Below, one piece after another: positions 1-10,776 of a stretch of 64,000 nucleotides of DNA. The DNA comes from Embiotoca jacksoni (lineage: Eukaryota > Chordata > Actinopteri > Embiotocidae), in NCBI GenBank assembly GCA_022577435.1, contig JAKOON010000011.1, positions 1,189,001 to 1,253,000 on the forward strand. The letters are read 5' to 3'. The notes beneath the pieces were generated by a model that was not told the origin of the DNA, searched no databases, and worked only from the letters and a program-made list of their open reading frames with translations. Numbering within the stretch: position 1 is the first letter of the stretch; every line of letters begins with the position of its first letter. Made by a program: the position numbers and the translations under genes.

Positions 1-3000
1 GACCGTGTTGGAGCATGCGGCAGGCTCATGATCCGATACGGGTGAACTCGCCGGATCTCCACAGGGGGTTCTGCTCTGAATTCTAACTGGGCTGACCACA
101 GATCTGATATTAATCCGACTTCTGCTCCTTGCTGAGGGACAATCAGCTGATCTGAAGCCAGGTGGGGCCGAAAGGGAGGGGTCGGGGTGCAGCTGTTGCT
201 GCTGACATGTACATGTCCGGGAGGCATGAGTAGCATAAAGGGAGGTGTGTGCTCACCGCGGCCTGCTGGGGGTATCAGGTTGTCGTTACACGGATTATAA
301 ATGTGCTGCAGGATTAGTGTCCATCCTACCGGGTTTGTGAGGGCCGCAAATGAGCGGATGTGTGTGTTTGCACGATAGCGGGGCGTGTGGGTGTCGTGCG
401 GCATCATCAGCTATATTCTAATCTTTTTCTCTCTCTAATTATAGTCTGGTCAAATGTGAAATCAAAGCCCTTGTTTTCTTTCCTAGTTTTTTTTTCTCTC
501 CCCTCCAGCACCAGCTGAGCGCTTTGGCTCCAGGCAGGCCCAGCATGGCCCCTCTTTGCCTCGGTTTCAGTGTGGCTTGCTGATATTATGACTACCGGGG
601 TCAGCCAGCTCCACAGTATCATGTCCTCAGCCACAGGCACTGTGGGAGAACCTGCTTTGTCCTCCTGTGTCTTTACTAAGCTGTAAATGTTAGCAGCAGC
701 CTCGTAAGTATCAGTGGCTGTCAATTAAACGTGACCCAGGAGTAACAGCTAAGATTAGTCCGGATTAAGAAGAGTTTCTAACTAATGCCTTTGTGAGAGA
801 AAGGTGGGAAAAAGTTTGTGAAAGTTACGGTGACACCACTCAGACCTGGATATTTGTATTCAGATACGTCCAGACGTGTGTATGTGGAGTCGGGCAGCGT
901 TTACTCCGAACATCAACAAGCATCTCCAAATGAGTCTCCAGTGACTGATTAGATTTCACCTCTGCACTTATTGGAAAGAAATACGTACTATCATCACTCC
1001 CTCACTGTTTCGGGGCAAGAAAATCAAAACAATAAGTCACTGCTGCAGTCGTTAACTCAGCTTTTTAGATTCAGCTGTTTTTCAAAAAATCGTGGAAGAA
1101 GTAAATAAGTTGTTAGATACTGGAGCTACTTTCTACCAAAGAAACAGTTATTATACAGAAATAGTGGCACTTTCGATGCAAAGACAGGTTGCTCTCGTAC
1201 TCTGAAAGCTTTAAACACTGAACACATCACCTCAAAATCTGTGCAAACAAAACCAAAACTATTTGCACTGACGGATTCCACAAGACGTATATGAGAGAAT
1301 AAGAAAAACATAACCAGGGAGAGCAATAAAGACAAAACTTAATATAAACTCAAGAAAGAAGAATTTAAGAAGAGGTTTAAGAAAGAGAAGTGAAGTCAGT
1401 GAAAGATCTACAAAAACAATAATGTGAAATATTACAATATTGTTAGTTTTATTTCAACAACATATTTTGATGGGATTCTGTGATTCTTTGATAAACTGGT
1501 GTATTTCAATTTTATAAGAGCTGCTCACATTGCATTCTGATTATTGTGATTTTCTTTCTGAACCTCTTCATGCATGTGATACAGCTGTAATTTAACCGAT
1601 AAAACCACAGCATTGCAGTTACATGTTTGCACAAAAGACTCGCGCCATAATAAATTACAACTTCACAGCACCATGTCAGCGAAACAATGTAACAAAAAGA
1701 AATAGGCAGAGTATGAAAATGTACTTCAGTCATCATAACCACACTGACAGAAAAGAATCGTCTCTCATGACAAGTTTCAAGTGCTGCTGAGTTGTATTTC
1801 AACTGTTGGTCATGCTGTCTGAATCCCGTCCAAACCTTCCAGCCATAACGGATGAGTACAGACATTTTACTATACAGAATAATAAAGGAAAAAAATATGA
1901 AATGTTCAGAATTAATAAAGAGAAATGTGGGGAAATGTTGGTTGTAGTGTGACAAAAGCAAGAAATACAGTCCCAACATTCCCCAGACACATGGGAGTGG
2001 GTGTTGTTGCAGCACCGTCTCTACCGCAGGTATCACTGAAGGCGACGGGTCTCGGTGTGGAATCCCTTCAACAACAACGGCGGCTCATATGCACGACACA
2101 TGATTGACAGAGGTCAGTGAAACCATTCACAATAACTTGCAGCATCCCTGTCTGTCTGCAAATTCTGTGATTCTTATTCATGTCTTGGGTACTTTATTTT
2201 CGCCGTCTCTTCACGGTCAGACCATCAGACGTGGAATTGAATTGCAGGGTCAAACATGGCCGAACACGTGCAGCGGAGAGGCTGCGTGTGGATTGTAGGT
2301 GTTTACTGGAAAACGCTCAGTGAGAGTAGCAGGAGCGACAACAGACGAGCCAGATGTTTGCCAGATGGAGAATATAAGGAGGTTCTTGAGTGGCACAAGG
2401 GAAATATTAGTAAGAACACAGATTTGTAAACACAAAGCCTGACTTAAGATGTGGAGAAATAGATGATGCCTTTTGGTTTCTCCTTTTAAGCTAAATACTT
2501 TCTCCTGCTGATCTCTACTCTGATCTCTTCACTGAGACTATGAAAGCATCCGTCATCCCACTGTGGGCTGGACTGAAGCGTGAGAAAGAAACCTTTGTTC
2601 GTTTACCCAGCCTATAAACCTTCAACGGAATTTGCAATTTTCTTCATTTTCATTAACAGCAAGATTTATTAATGTTTTTTTCTAAATGCCTTTGTTGTTA
2701 TAGGCTATTTAGTGAGTCCTTAAGCCCCCACCCTGGGCCGTTGTTCGGAGCTGCGGGAGGTGGCGAAGCCTGATCGAGAGTTTGGTGGTTTGATAGCGGG
2801 AGCCTGAGAACGATCAGACTTTGGCAAAAAAATAAAATAAAACGTGGTTCTACAGTTCAGTGTCAGTTATAAATGTGTCACAATGAGCCACTAACAAAAT
2901 AAAAGCACCTCAGTCCATTTGTCTTGGGGATTAATGATCCCTGATTGGCTGAATTACTCAAAGCCAGTTAGAGGGGCTTATCAATGAATCAGTAACCGGA

Positions 3001-3927
3001 GCTCTTGACAAACCACACTATGGATAATCCCTCTTTTCAGTCAGCTCCCACACTTGTTTGCTTTCTTTATCCCCATCTGTTGTGCTGCTGTTATTCTGAG
3101 GCCTGGCACAGGTAAAACACGGCACAGCCAGTTCGACACAGAGAGGTTGGAGATGGAGAGGAGAGAGCGGGAGTGAGAGGAAGAGACAGAAAATAATGTT
3201 TGTTATTCTCTATTTGTGGTTTAATTTGATTTTTTTGCAAGTTGCCTCTGGTTATTAACAAGTGTTTATAAACCCAATACAACTCACTGAACTCTGTAAG
3301 AACTTTGTCTTTCTTTGCTCTCTATTTGGTTCCAGATTACAAAGCTCTTTCAAGGAAGTGTAAATAAACCGTAACACTTTTGTTTCCAACACAACGCTTT
3401 AAATAATGTTTCAAACCTTCTTCAAGCTGTCAGGAATTACATTCTTCTGGAAACAAAATTCTGCATGTATTTACTTTTTCATTGTATTGGCATGAATAAA
3501 AAAGGGAAGGCAAACACGTCTGGTTTAGCTTCATCAGGAAGTCACATGTTGTCATATTTAAACATTTTGAGTCGGAAATGCACTGGCATCGGCTTAAGTA
3601 AAGACATTTACAGAGCTGATTTAAAAAATAATAGCTTATGTCAAAAGTTTTTTAACTACTTTTAAAAAATGTAAACAGAAATAAATAGGTAAATTACTGT
3701 AAAATGCACGGTTTGTAAGTGAATGGGATCAAACATGATTTCATAATACAAGTGGGTGTTTAGCTGATATCTGAAACTGTCCAATGTAAAATCACCCAAA
3801 GTTTCTAAAAACACACAAATAGTAAAAATACCAAGTACAGCACCTCAGTGTTCTCAACATAGCTACAACCCTGAATGAAAATACGTTTTAAGTGTTCTAG
3901 CCTTTCAGAAATTCACAGATGATTAAA
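1..3927. other. Unannotated DNA, no gene recognised
   Basis: The first 700 bp are somewhat GC-rich with scattered CpGs, and the rest is AT-rich with short A/T runs. The longest non-repetitive open frame of the window lies here on the minus strand (1512-1979 from its first ATG, 155 residues). Its translation is rich in Phe, Ile, Leu and Tyr, as AT-rich noncoding DNA gives, and matches no family I know. No tRNA, splice-bounded exon or transposon end was seen. Confidence 0.6.
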
Positions 3928-4435
3928 AAAAAAAGAAGTTCTGAGAGGCAAAGATAGGAGGAGCGAAGACGAAGGAAAAGAGAAAACAAGACAACAAGGA
4001 GGGAGCGAGTTAAAAAAGGAAAAGGAGCCAAATGAAGGGATGAGGAGGAGGAGGAGGAGGAGGAGGAGGAAGAAGAGGAGAGTAGAGCACAAGATGGTAG
4101 AAGAAAATAGAGAGAAAAAGAAGATGGGAGCAGAGAAAGGACAATAAAAGTGAGAACAATGAGAGGAATGTAGTGGACGAGAGAGTAAACTGGAGGAGTG
4201 ACCAAAGAAACAGAAGGGAGAAGAGGCGGGAAAAAAAGAGGAAGAAAAGAGAAGAGTGGAGGACTGTAAGGTGGAAAAAAACAAGAGAAGCGAGCAAAAG
4301 GGAGAAAAATTATGCACAAATAAAGAAAGGGAGAGAATGAGAGAGCAGCAAAAAATGGAAGATGAAGAATGTGGAACCAACAAGAGGATAGAAGAAGGTA
4401 AAAAAGGAGGAAAGGAGGATAAAGCCCTCCTGTTG
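3928..4435. repeat. Long purine-rich (GA/GGA) tract
   Basis: For about 500 bp the + strand is nearly all A and G, with a (GAG)n core at about 4042-4080 and only isolated pyrimidines elsewhere. The Ser/Leu/Phe-rich open frames on the minus strand are translations of this low-complexity DNA and not genes. A tract like this can form triplex DNA; that is known behaviour of mirror-type purine tracts and is not shown here. Confidence 0.85.
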
Positions 4436-4553
4436 TTTTGGTCATGAACACAGTCGGGTCAGTCGAGGGGCAGCTTCCCAGGGTTATTCCACAAAGAGAG
4501 AAAAGAAGAGATGCTTTCAGCCCACATGAAGCACACATGAAGCTCCTGTTGTA

Positions 4554-4558
4554 ACACG

Positions 4559-4599
<41 letters not shown>

Positions 4600-4604
4600 G
4601 CACG

Positions 4605-4644
<40 letters not shown>
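4554..4644. repeat. Compound microsatellite (CA)n-(CGCA)n-(CA)n-(TA)n
   Basis: A run of strictly alternating purine and pyrimidine of about 91 bp: CGCG/TA start, CA tract, CGCA block at about 4595-4611, second CA tract, short TATATA end. Cys/Val open frames read from the minus strand here are artefacts. Confidence 0.95.
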
Positions 4645-6429
4645 GTGATAATGTCTGCACTGAAAGATGCAAACACACAAACCACAGACTGCATACTTCA
4701 TGCTGCTTCTATATCAAGCCTCTCAATTTCCACAAACACACAATCAGAGCGTGTAGTTCCCCATCACAGCCTCTAGGGGGAACTCTTAATGGGGCCACAG
4801 AGGGGTGATCAGGTACTGCTCATGTGATGTGATGTCACCAGATGGGGTCTGTCTATGCTGGTGGCCTCAGGGTCGGGAGGTCTCCATCACCCTCCCTCCA
4901 CCTGTCCCATCATTCATAGCTCTCCGCCGCTGGCAAGTTAAAGCCATTATTAGTTAGTTTGCTAATTATATACACACATCTGTCGGTGGACTCACAAACA
5001 CGCACATACATACAGAGCGCATTTTAAACACATAATGTGTCTGCCAGAGGGCTCGGTCCGGCCGGGCGCTGACAGCAGAGGGATGGGAAAAAATGGAGCC
5101 TGTAAAGTAGAGACAGTTCTCTGTTGCAGTTTTTTTCTCCTGCTGGGAACAAAACCAGAGGTGGTGAATAATTGGCCTCAGATTGAAAACACATTTGCTG
5201 CTTGTGGGGAAGGCCCCTCGAATAGTTAAAAAACACAACAGAGGCTGGAGGGGGCGAGAGGAAGCCGAGTCAGGAAGAATGAGAGCAGACGGTGTGTTTA
5301 TGGACGCTGGTGGTCCTGACTGTGCCAATCGCTAACGCGTCCTTCGGTGCAGCTGCAGTCGCTCTGCTGCCAGGCAGACAGACACACAGAGAAGGTGTTA
5401 TACAAAGCCTCATGTATATTCTAATCTCTATCTGTTTGCAAATACGGGTCCTGTTGTCTGTGTACCTTGTGTGCCAGTACAAACTGAGAGAACTACAAAC
5501 TGCCAGAAGTGATGCTGATACCAAAATTATGCCTTTTGTTTTCTAGAAGTTCAGAAATGCTGAATGTTGGTTCAACACAAGCACTCTGGGAAAACTTTAG
5601 TTTTCAGGTTCAAAACTTCCTAGAAAGAACCGCCTATCTTCGTTTGAAAGAAAACCTGTTCCATCCCAGCAGGAGTCACGCCTACATTTCCATTATACAA
5701 CACAATGTCTGGAGTCTTTCATTAGCTCTCTCCTTTCCTGGTTAATGACAACTTCTTTACTGTTTAACACTCCAAATTTATAATTCAGGTGTTTTGCAGA
5801 GTCTAAGATTACCCTGGTGACATCACTATGATATCATCAGGGTAATTTTCACTTTACAAAGCACTGACAGAAGCGACAGAAGATGTTGTACAACTGTTTT
5901 AATGCCAAGTACATTGATTTTCATGTGTACAAGAAGTTAAGTGTCCCTTTTTATGCAAGTAATTATTAATATTGGATATGTAATTACTCACTATACATTG
6001 TAGGTTGAATTGTATTAGACCAATCTATGCATGTTCAGCTGATCCACTCTTCACTGAATGAGACATGTACAATGCATACAATTGAACAGAAATGTTTTTT
6101 GTTTTTTTATCTTGAGCATTACATTAGTTTCCTCATTTACATCACTTAGGCCAAAAGTGGAAGACAACGTTCAGAAAAGTCACGGAGAGACATCTTACTT
6201 TACGACTATTAAATAAATGACACAAAAGAACATGGCAGGAAAACAGACTGAGAGACTTGATTTGAGTGACCTGACCGTTTAAGATGAATATTTCTGCTGT
6301 CAAACAAACTGAGTGAGACAAGTGATTCTCCTCCCGTCTTCCATGGATGAGGCAGGTTAATTACTGCCAACGCTATTCTGGCGTCAAAGAGGTCAAAGCA
6401 GCAACAGCAGCATGGGGTTCGTGTCAGTC

Positions 6430-6430
<1 letters not shown>
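4645..6430. other. Unannotated DNA, no gene recognised
   Basis: Mixed-composition DNA without long simple repeats. Open frames are short (120 residues or fewer), overlap one another on both strands and match no family I know. No promoter or RNA gene was seen. Confidence 0.6.

Positions 6431-6511
<81 letters not shown>
6431..6511. repeat. (AC)40 microsatellite
   Basis: About 80 bp of uninterrupted AC. Its purity suggests it is likely to be polymorphic. Confidence 0.98.
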
Positions 6512-6515
<4 letters not shown>

Positions 6516-7761
6516 CCCACAAACACACAGCAGGGCTCTGTCATTCAGCCCGCGTAAAACCCCAAGGGGCCGACAGAGCGACTCATAAACCCACTTCGTT
6601 CTAAAGATGGTTGTTCAGGTTGCCATGACGGCAGTTTACAACAACACAATGTTACAACCACAGATTCAGTGCTTTTGACAAACACATACCTGGGAGTACA
6701 TGCAGGCACGCACACACAGACACACAACCACTTCCAATGCCACATGACTCCAGGAGGCCGACAGCAGGTCCGGTTAAAATAACCTCACCAACACATGTCC
6801 CATCAGCACCTGCTGGAGAGGACTGAGGAACAATCTGCAGGACACTACAGACCGCGATGATGTGTTTAACTATGAGTGTATTTACATGCGAGTCTGGTGG
6901 TGATCGTGCAGCACATTGAATGAACACGGTCGCTCCTGCAGAGCACGGTGTGACCTCAGAGAGCGGCTCAACATCCCAGGATGCCTCCCGTCAGACGAGC
7001 TGCTCGCCGCGCTCGGCTGATATCGATCTGACACTTTAGACTCTGAGCTGAGGTCAGGGGTTAGTGACAGCCCATTATTCAGCCCGAGAGCCAGTGTTTG
7101 GTCCGTGTCTGAGGCCAGGGGATGGTCTGACCTCGCTGTCGTTCATCTTCGGAGCTGCTGAGCGATGGAAGGTTACGTTTAAAAAGTCTCTTAAAAAAAA
7201 CTCAAATCCCCATGAAATGCTGTATGCTTCACTCACTGCCGTAGTTTCTGCATGTGACCTGGATTCCTGCCGTCTCTCAGCCTTCCTCCTCAGGGGGCAT
7301 CTCATCATCCTCTTTTTGATTGTTGGTTTTACTGTACTTATAAACTCATTTGATTGTTATTACTTTTTTGTTTCTTTCATTTATTGTCTTTCTTTTAATT
7401 ACCGAAAACTACCCAAATAAGCTGCCCAAATATTTGTTTTTAAATAACTTGATTGTTTTAAACTTTAGTGGACGATGTAGATAACAATCTTTAATCACAA
7501 TATAGGTCTTTTTGTTTCACCTTTCATTTTATTAATCAGTTTTGTGATACCATTGAAAAAAGTTAAAAAAAAAAAACTGATGGAAAAATCTCTTTTGGCT
7601 AATCCAGCAAAACACAGCTGATGTAAAAAAAACAAAACATAAAAATCCAATCAAATAATCGGACAAAAAAAACAACAATAAAGTTAGAGGTGGACATAAA
7701 AAGTTGGACACATTTGCAGTCATGCAACAGTTGATTTCCTGTAAATTTGGGACATTGTTAA
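6512..7761. other. Unannotated DNA, no gene recognised
   Basis: The first 700 bp are of balanced composition and the part after about 7300 is AT-rich with A and T runs (7566-7577, 7765-7774). No recognisable coding sequence. Confidence 0.6.
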
Positions 7762-8045
7762 TTTTTTTTTTTTTATTGTACTCTATTAATCCCCGAGGGG
7801 AAATTCTTTTGCTACAGCAGCATCCCGGGAGGGAGCTGCTGCAACAGGCTGCCACGACCGCGGCGCCAACTAACCTGAGGTGCATGTTTTGGGTGTTGGG
7901 AGGAAGCTGGAGAACCCGGAGAGAACCCACGCAAGCACATGGAGAACATGAAAACTCCGCACAGAAAGGCCCAGGACCGGATTCGAACGCGGAACCCTCT
8001 TTGCTGTGAGGGGACAATGCTAACCACTGCACCACCGTGCCTCCC
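7762..8045 (-). mobile_element. tRNA-derived SINE, V-SINE-like
   Basis: Read on the minus strand, the head at about 8045 starts with a tRNA-like region. It has an A-box-like motif (TGGTGCAGTGG, within 8022-8035) and a B-box-like motif (GTTCGAATCC, within 7979-7992), the two parts of an internal RNA polymerase III promoter. A body common in teleost genomes follows (GCGTGGGTTCTCTCCGGGTT region). The tail at 7770-7805 carries the 'ATTTCCCC...GGGGATTAAT' ending shared with fish LINEs, then an A-rich end (poly-T on the + strand at 7762-7774). This layout (tRNA head, conserved body, LINE-like tail) is that of the V-SINE superfamily. Length about 284 bp; no clear target-site duplication was found. 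The long minus-strand open frame over it is spurious. Confidence 0.8.
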
Positions 8046-8619
8046 AGAAAATACACCGAAAACTACACAGAAAATAAAAACTTAAAGTGTCAAAAAGACT
8101 GACATGATTTTTCTCCATCTGCTTTTCTTGTTATTGTTTTTCTAACTCTTTTGAACAAATATATTTTTATGCCGTTATTTCTGTAGTCTGCAGATTTTTT
8201 TCCTGCCATCTTTCTGTACTGTTGCTATAATCAAGGGTAAAGGGCCAAACACAGTGAGACAGACATAAACAGCGGATGCTTGCAGTACGTCCCTGTAGGC
8301 AGATGAGCTCCCACACATGGTTCCTTTGTGCATTCGTAAACATGTGCTGATGATGAATTTCACGCCTCATATGCAAAAACATAAAAGTCAACACATGTAG
8401 CTAAAGTCAGAAAAACCCTAACTTATTTTGCTATGCAATTCAAATTCTTTCCTTTTCTAATTTTATTTATTCAATGCAGCACATGTGTGATGTACACTGA
8501 GCTGTAGATGTGGACCACATGAGCACCACATGAGCACATGTCATGTGTCTATTTAATTATTTATTGACTGAAACAACTTTTGAATATAAAAAAGGAGTAC
8601 AAGTTGAAATACACTGAGA

Positions 8620-8620
<1 letters not shown>
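8046..8620. other. Unannotated AT-rich DNA
   Basis: No gene seen. A small direct duplication of ACCACATGAGC occurs at about 8514-8536. Confidence 0.6.

Positions 8621-8663
<43 letters not shown>
8621..8663. repeat. (AC)21 microsatellite
   Basis: Uninterrupted AC dinucleotides followed by a short AG run. Confidence 0.97.
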
Positions 8664-8666
<3 letters not shown>

Positions 8667-9423
8667 AGTGACTTAAACCCAGATGTGAGTTAGCCTGAGC
8701 AGGAGTGGATTCTGCAGGAAGGCCCCACCTGAAGCGTGTTTGAGTAACACGGCCCTGATCCTCACACGGCAGGACCGATACTCTGACCTCTGACCTCCCT
8801 CCCCTGGGGCGATCCTAGCCCCCCTGTGCAGGCCTATCACTTTACTGCACCCCAGGGAGCCGTGGCCCCGCCCGCCCCGGGCCCAACACACTCTGAACCC
8901 ACAACCCGGGGCCGGGAAGGAGGGGCAGAGGGGTGAGGGGGGGGGCAACAGTGAAGAGAGGAACCCACAACGTCTGGACTCAATCACACGCCCATGACAT
9001 GCCTGCAAAGCTTTCACACACACCACCACCACTGCATGCACACATACACACACCAACACCAGCACTTATCCACCAGTGAGGTCTCACACACATCAAAGTG
9101 CGGTGCAGCTAACTTGGTTGAGTAATAGGCGTTCTGTGGGGAGATGGTGAAACGCTAAAAACTTAGGCTCGGAAAAATTTTTTGTGTTCAAGGTTCTGAG
9201 AAGAGTGGGTGGAGAAGGGGGAGGGATAAAAATGGTTTGTATTCAGAGAAAGGAAAAAAATAGAAGTGGCAAAGTGAAAGATTGACTAGTGAAAGAGGAA
9301 GCCAAAACTGACGTGAGAAAAATGTAAGGGACGTGAAGGAGGGAGCGGGGAGAGAGCACATCCCTGATTTAAAACTCCCACAGGTCCTGTACACCAGCTA
9401 GGAGGTCTGTGTGTGAGCGGGCT
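8664..9423. other. GC-rich then purine-rich unannotated DNA
   Basis: Positions 8720-8960 are GC-rich, with C and G runs (an 8-9 G run near 8937-8945), and 9190-9360 are purine-rich on the + strand. Neither part shows a coding frame I can recognise. Confidence 0.6.
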
Positions 9424-9506
9424 TCTTTCTCAGTTTATTTGTTTGGCCCAATTTCACATACAATGTCTCAACGGGTTGTACAGGCCCAAAGCATTGACGG
9501 TTCCCA
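9424..9506 (+). repeat. Degenerate interspersed-repeat fragment
   Basis: The stretch with GGCCCAATTTCACATACAAT and CTCAACGGGTTGTACAG resembles a repeat common in teleosts (motif 'cccaatttcacata ... gtctcaaagggctttaca'). The match is from memory and imperfect. I cannot name the family. Confidence 0.4.
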
Positions 9507-10664
9507 TCCCTGAACAACCTTTTGAATGAGACAGACTGAAGAGAGAAATGATTGCAGTCCCTTCATGCAGCGCTGCGACACTCAGGAGAAAAAACACATT
9601 TTATGTATTTCAATGAAAAAGTGCACCTCAGAGCGTTCTCTCTTTTTTTTTTACCTCGATAATTTTTCTGATTGTTATGATTATGATGTTGCAGCGCTAC
9701 CGCAGGACTCCGCATGACAAAAGTTGAAAACATGGTAATGCTTTATCTTACCGGTCCCACATTTTCCAGCTAATTTCTTGGAAACTTCTCAGAAATCTCA
9801 GAAACCAGCCGGCATTTCGATGGAAATTAGAATACTTACTATGAAATGTGCAGCAAACAGAAAAAGCTACACAACAGTTCAATTTTAAAAAAAGGACATT
9901 TTCTTATCACCGTTGTTATCCATCCAAGTATCCTCGAAAGACAGAAACAAAGATTGGATACGGTAGATGTGCTACACGGATTCACTTTATTTTAGTCAGT
10001 CAGTATATATTTCTGAGGTCCCGTTGAAATGAATCAGGGGTCCGACATGATGCTAGACCGAACGCAGTGAAAATATGGGAACAAGATGAATGAAAAACAA
10101 AAAGTGAAGAGAAAGTGATGACGATCTATAGTAATTGTTCACACATTGTGAGCTGCTTCAGTTTAGGATTGCAAATAAATCAAGATATAAGAAACTGAGC
10201 TGAATAATTAGTTCAGTTGTAGTGTGAGTTGTAGAATGTCAAACCCAATTATTTCAGGAAAGGGTAATTATGTAGTTCAAAAGTCGAATCAACACTTGTT
10301 CAGTCAGATTGCCAAATGTTAACTATTAGTTTTGTGAGACGCAACAGAAGTTTAACCATCTGAATGTAGTTAAAATATATATTTTTTCTCCATAAACAAT
10401 AACATTTTCTTTAGCTCAATTCATATCAATTTAATTAATATACAGTGACATCAATTATTCCCCCACACAGATCAGATCATTAATTACTTTCATTGAAATA
10501 ATTCCCTAACTTTACATTGGTAAAATCTAGATGTCCAATAGATTTATTTTATTTATTCTTACTTTAATTTGACATTTTCATAATTTTTGACATTCATTTT
10601 GTCGTGTTATCTAAAGAGTTTTTCCTGAGGTTTCTGGAGGACTAATATTCAGAAAATATTCATA
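9507..10664. other. Unannotated AT-rich DNA
   Basis: AT-rich from about 10200 on, with many T/A runs and no coding frame of note. Confidence 0.6.
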
Positions 10665-10776
10665 ATTTAGAATTTTCCTGTGAAAACGAAAATTCAGTTA
10701 ACTTGAAATTTTCATTAACTCAATATTTTCATTAACTTATTGATATATTTCTGCAGTAAGGTTTACAGTGTAGCGG
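10665..10776. repeat. Degenerate MITE-like repeat fragment
   Basis: It holds alternating 'gttaactt', 'gaaaatt' and 'tttcattaact' words, with TTTTCATTAACT present twice about 18 bp apart (about 10709-10742), and ends with TTTACAGTGTA. Teleost nonautonomous DNA elements often end in TACAGTGTA after such 'aagttaactgaaaattt' repeats. Weak and from memory. Confidence 0.35.

Noticed and set aside
3897..4694. Long minus-strand open frame (265 residues) with Cys/Val and Ser/Leu/Phe repeats
   Set aside because: It is a translation of the CA microsatellite and the purine tract.
7532..8056. 174-residue minus frame
   Set aside because: It reads through the V-SINE-like element and its poly-T end.
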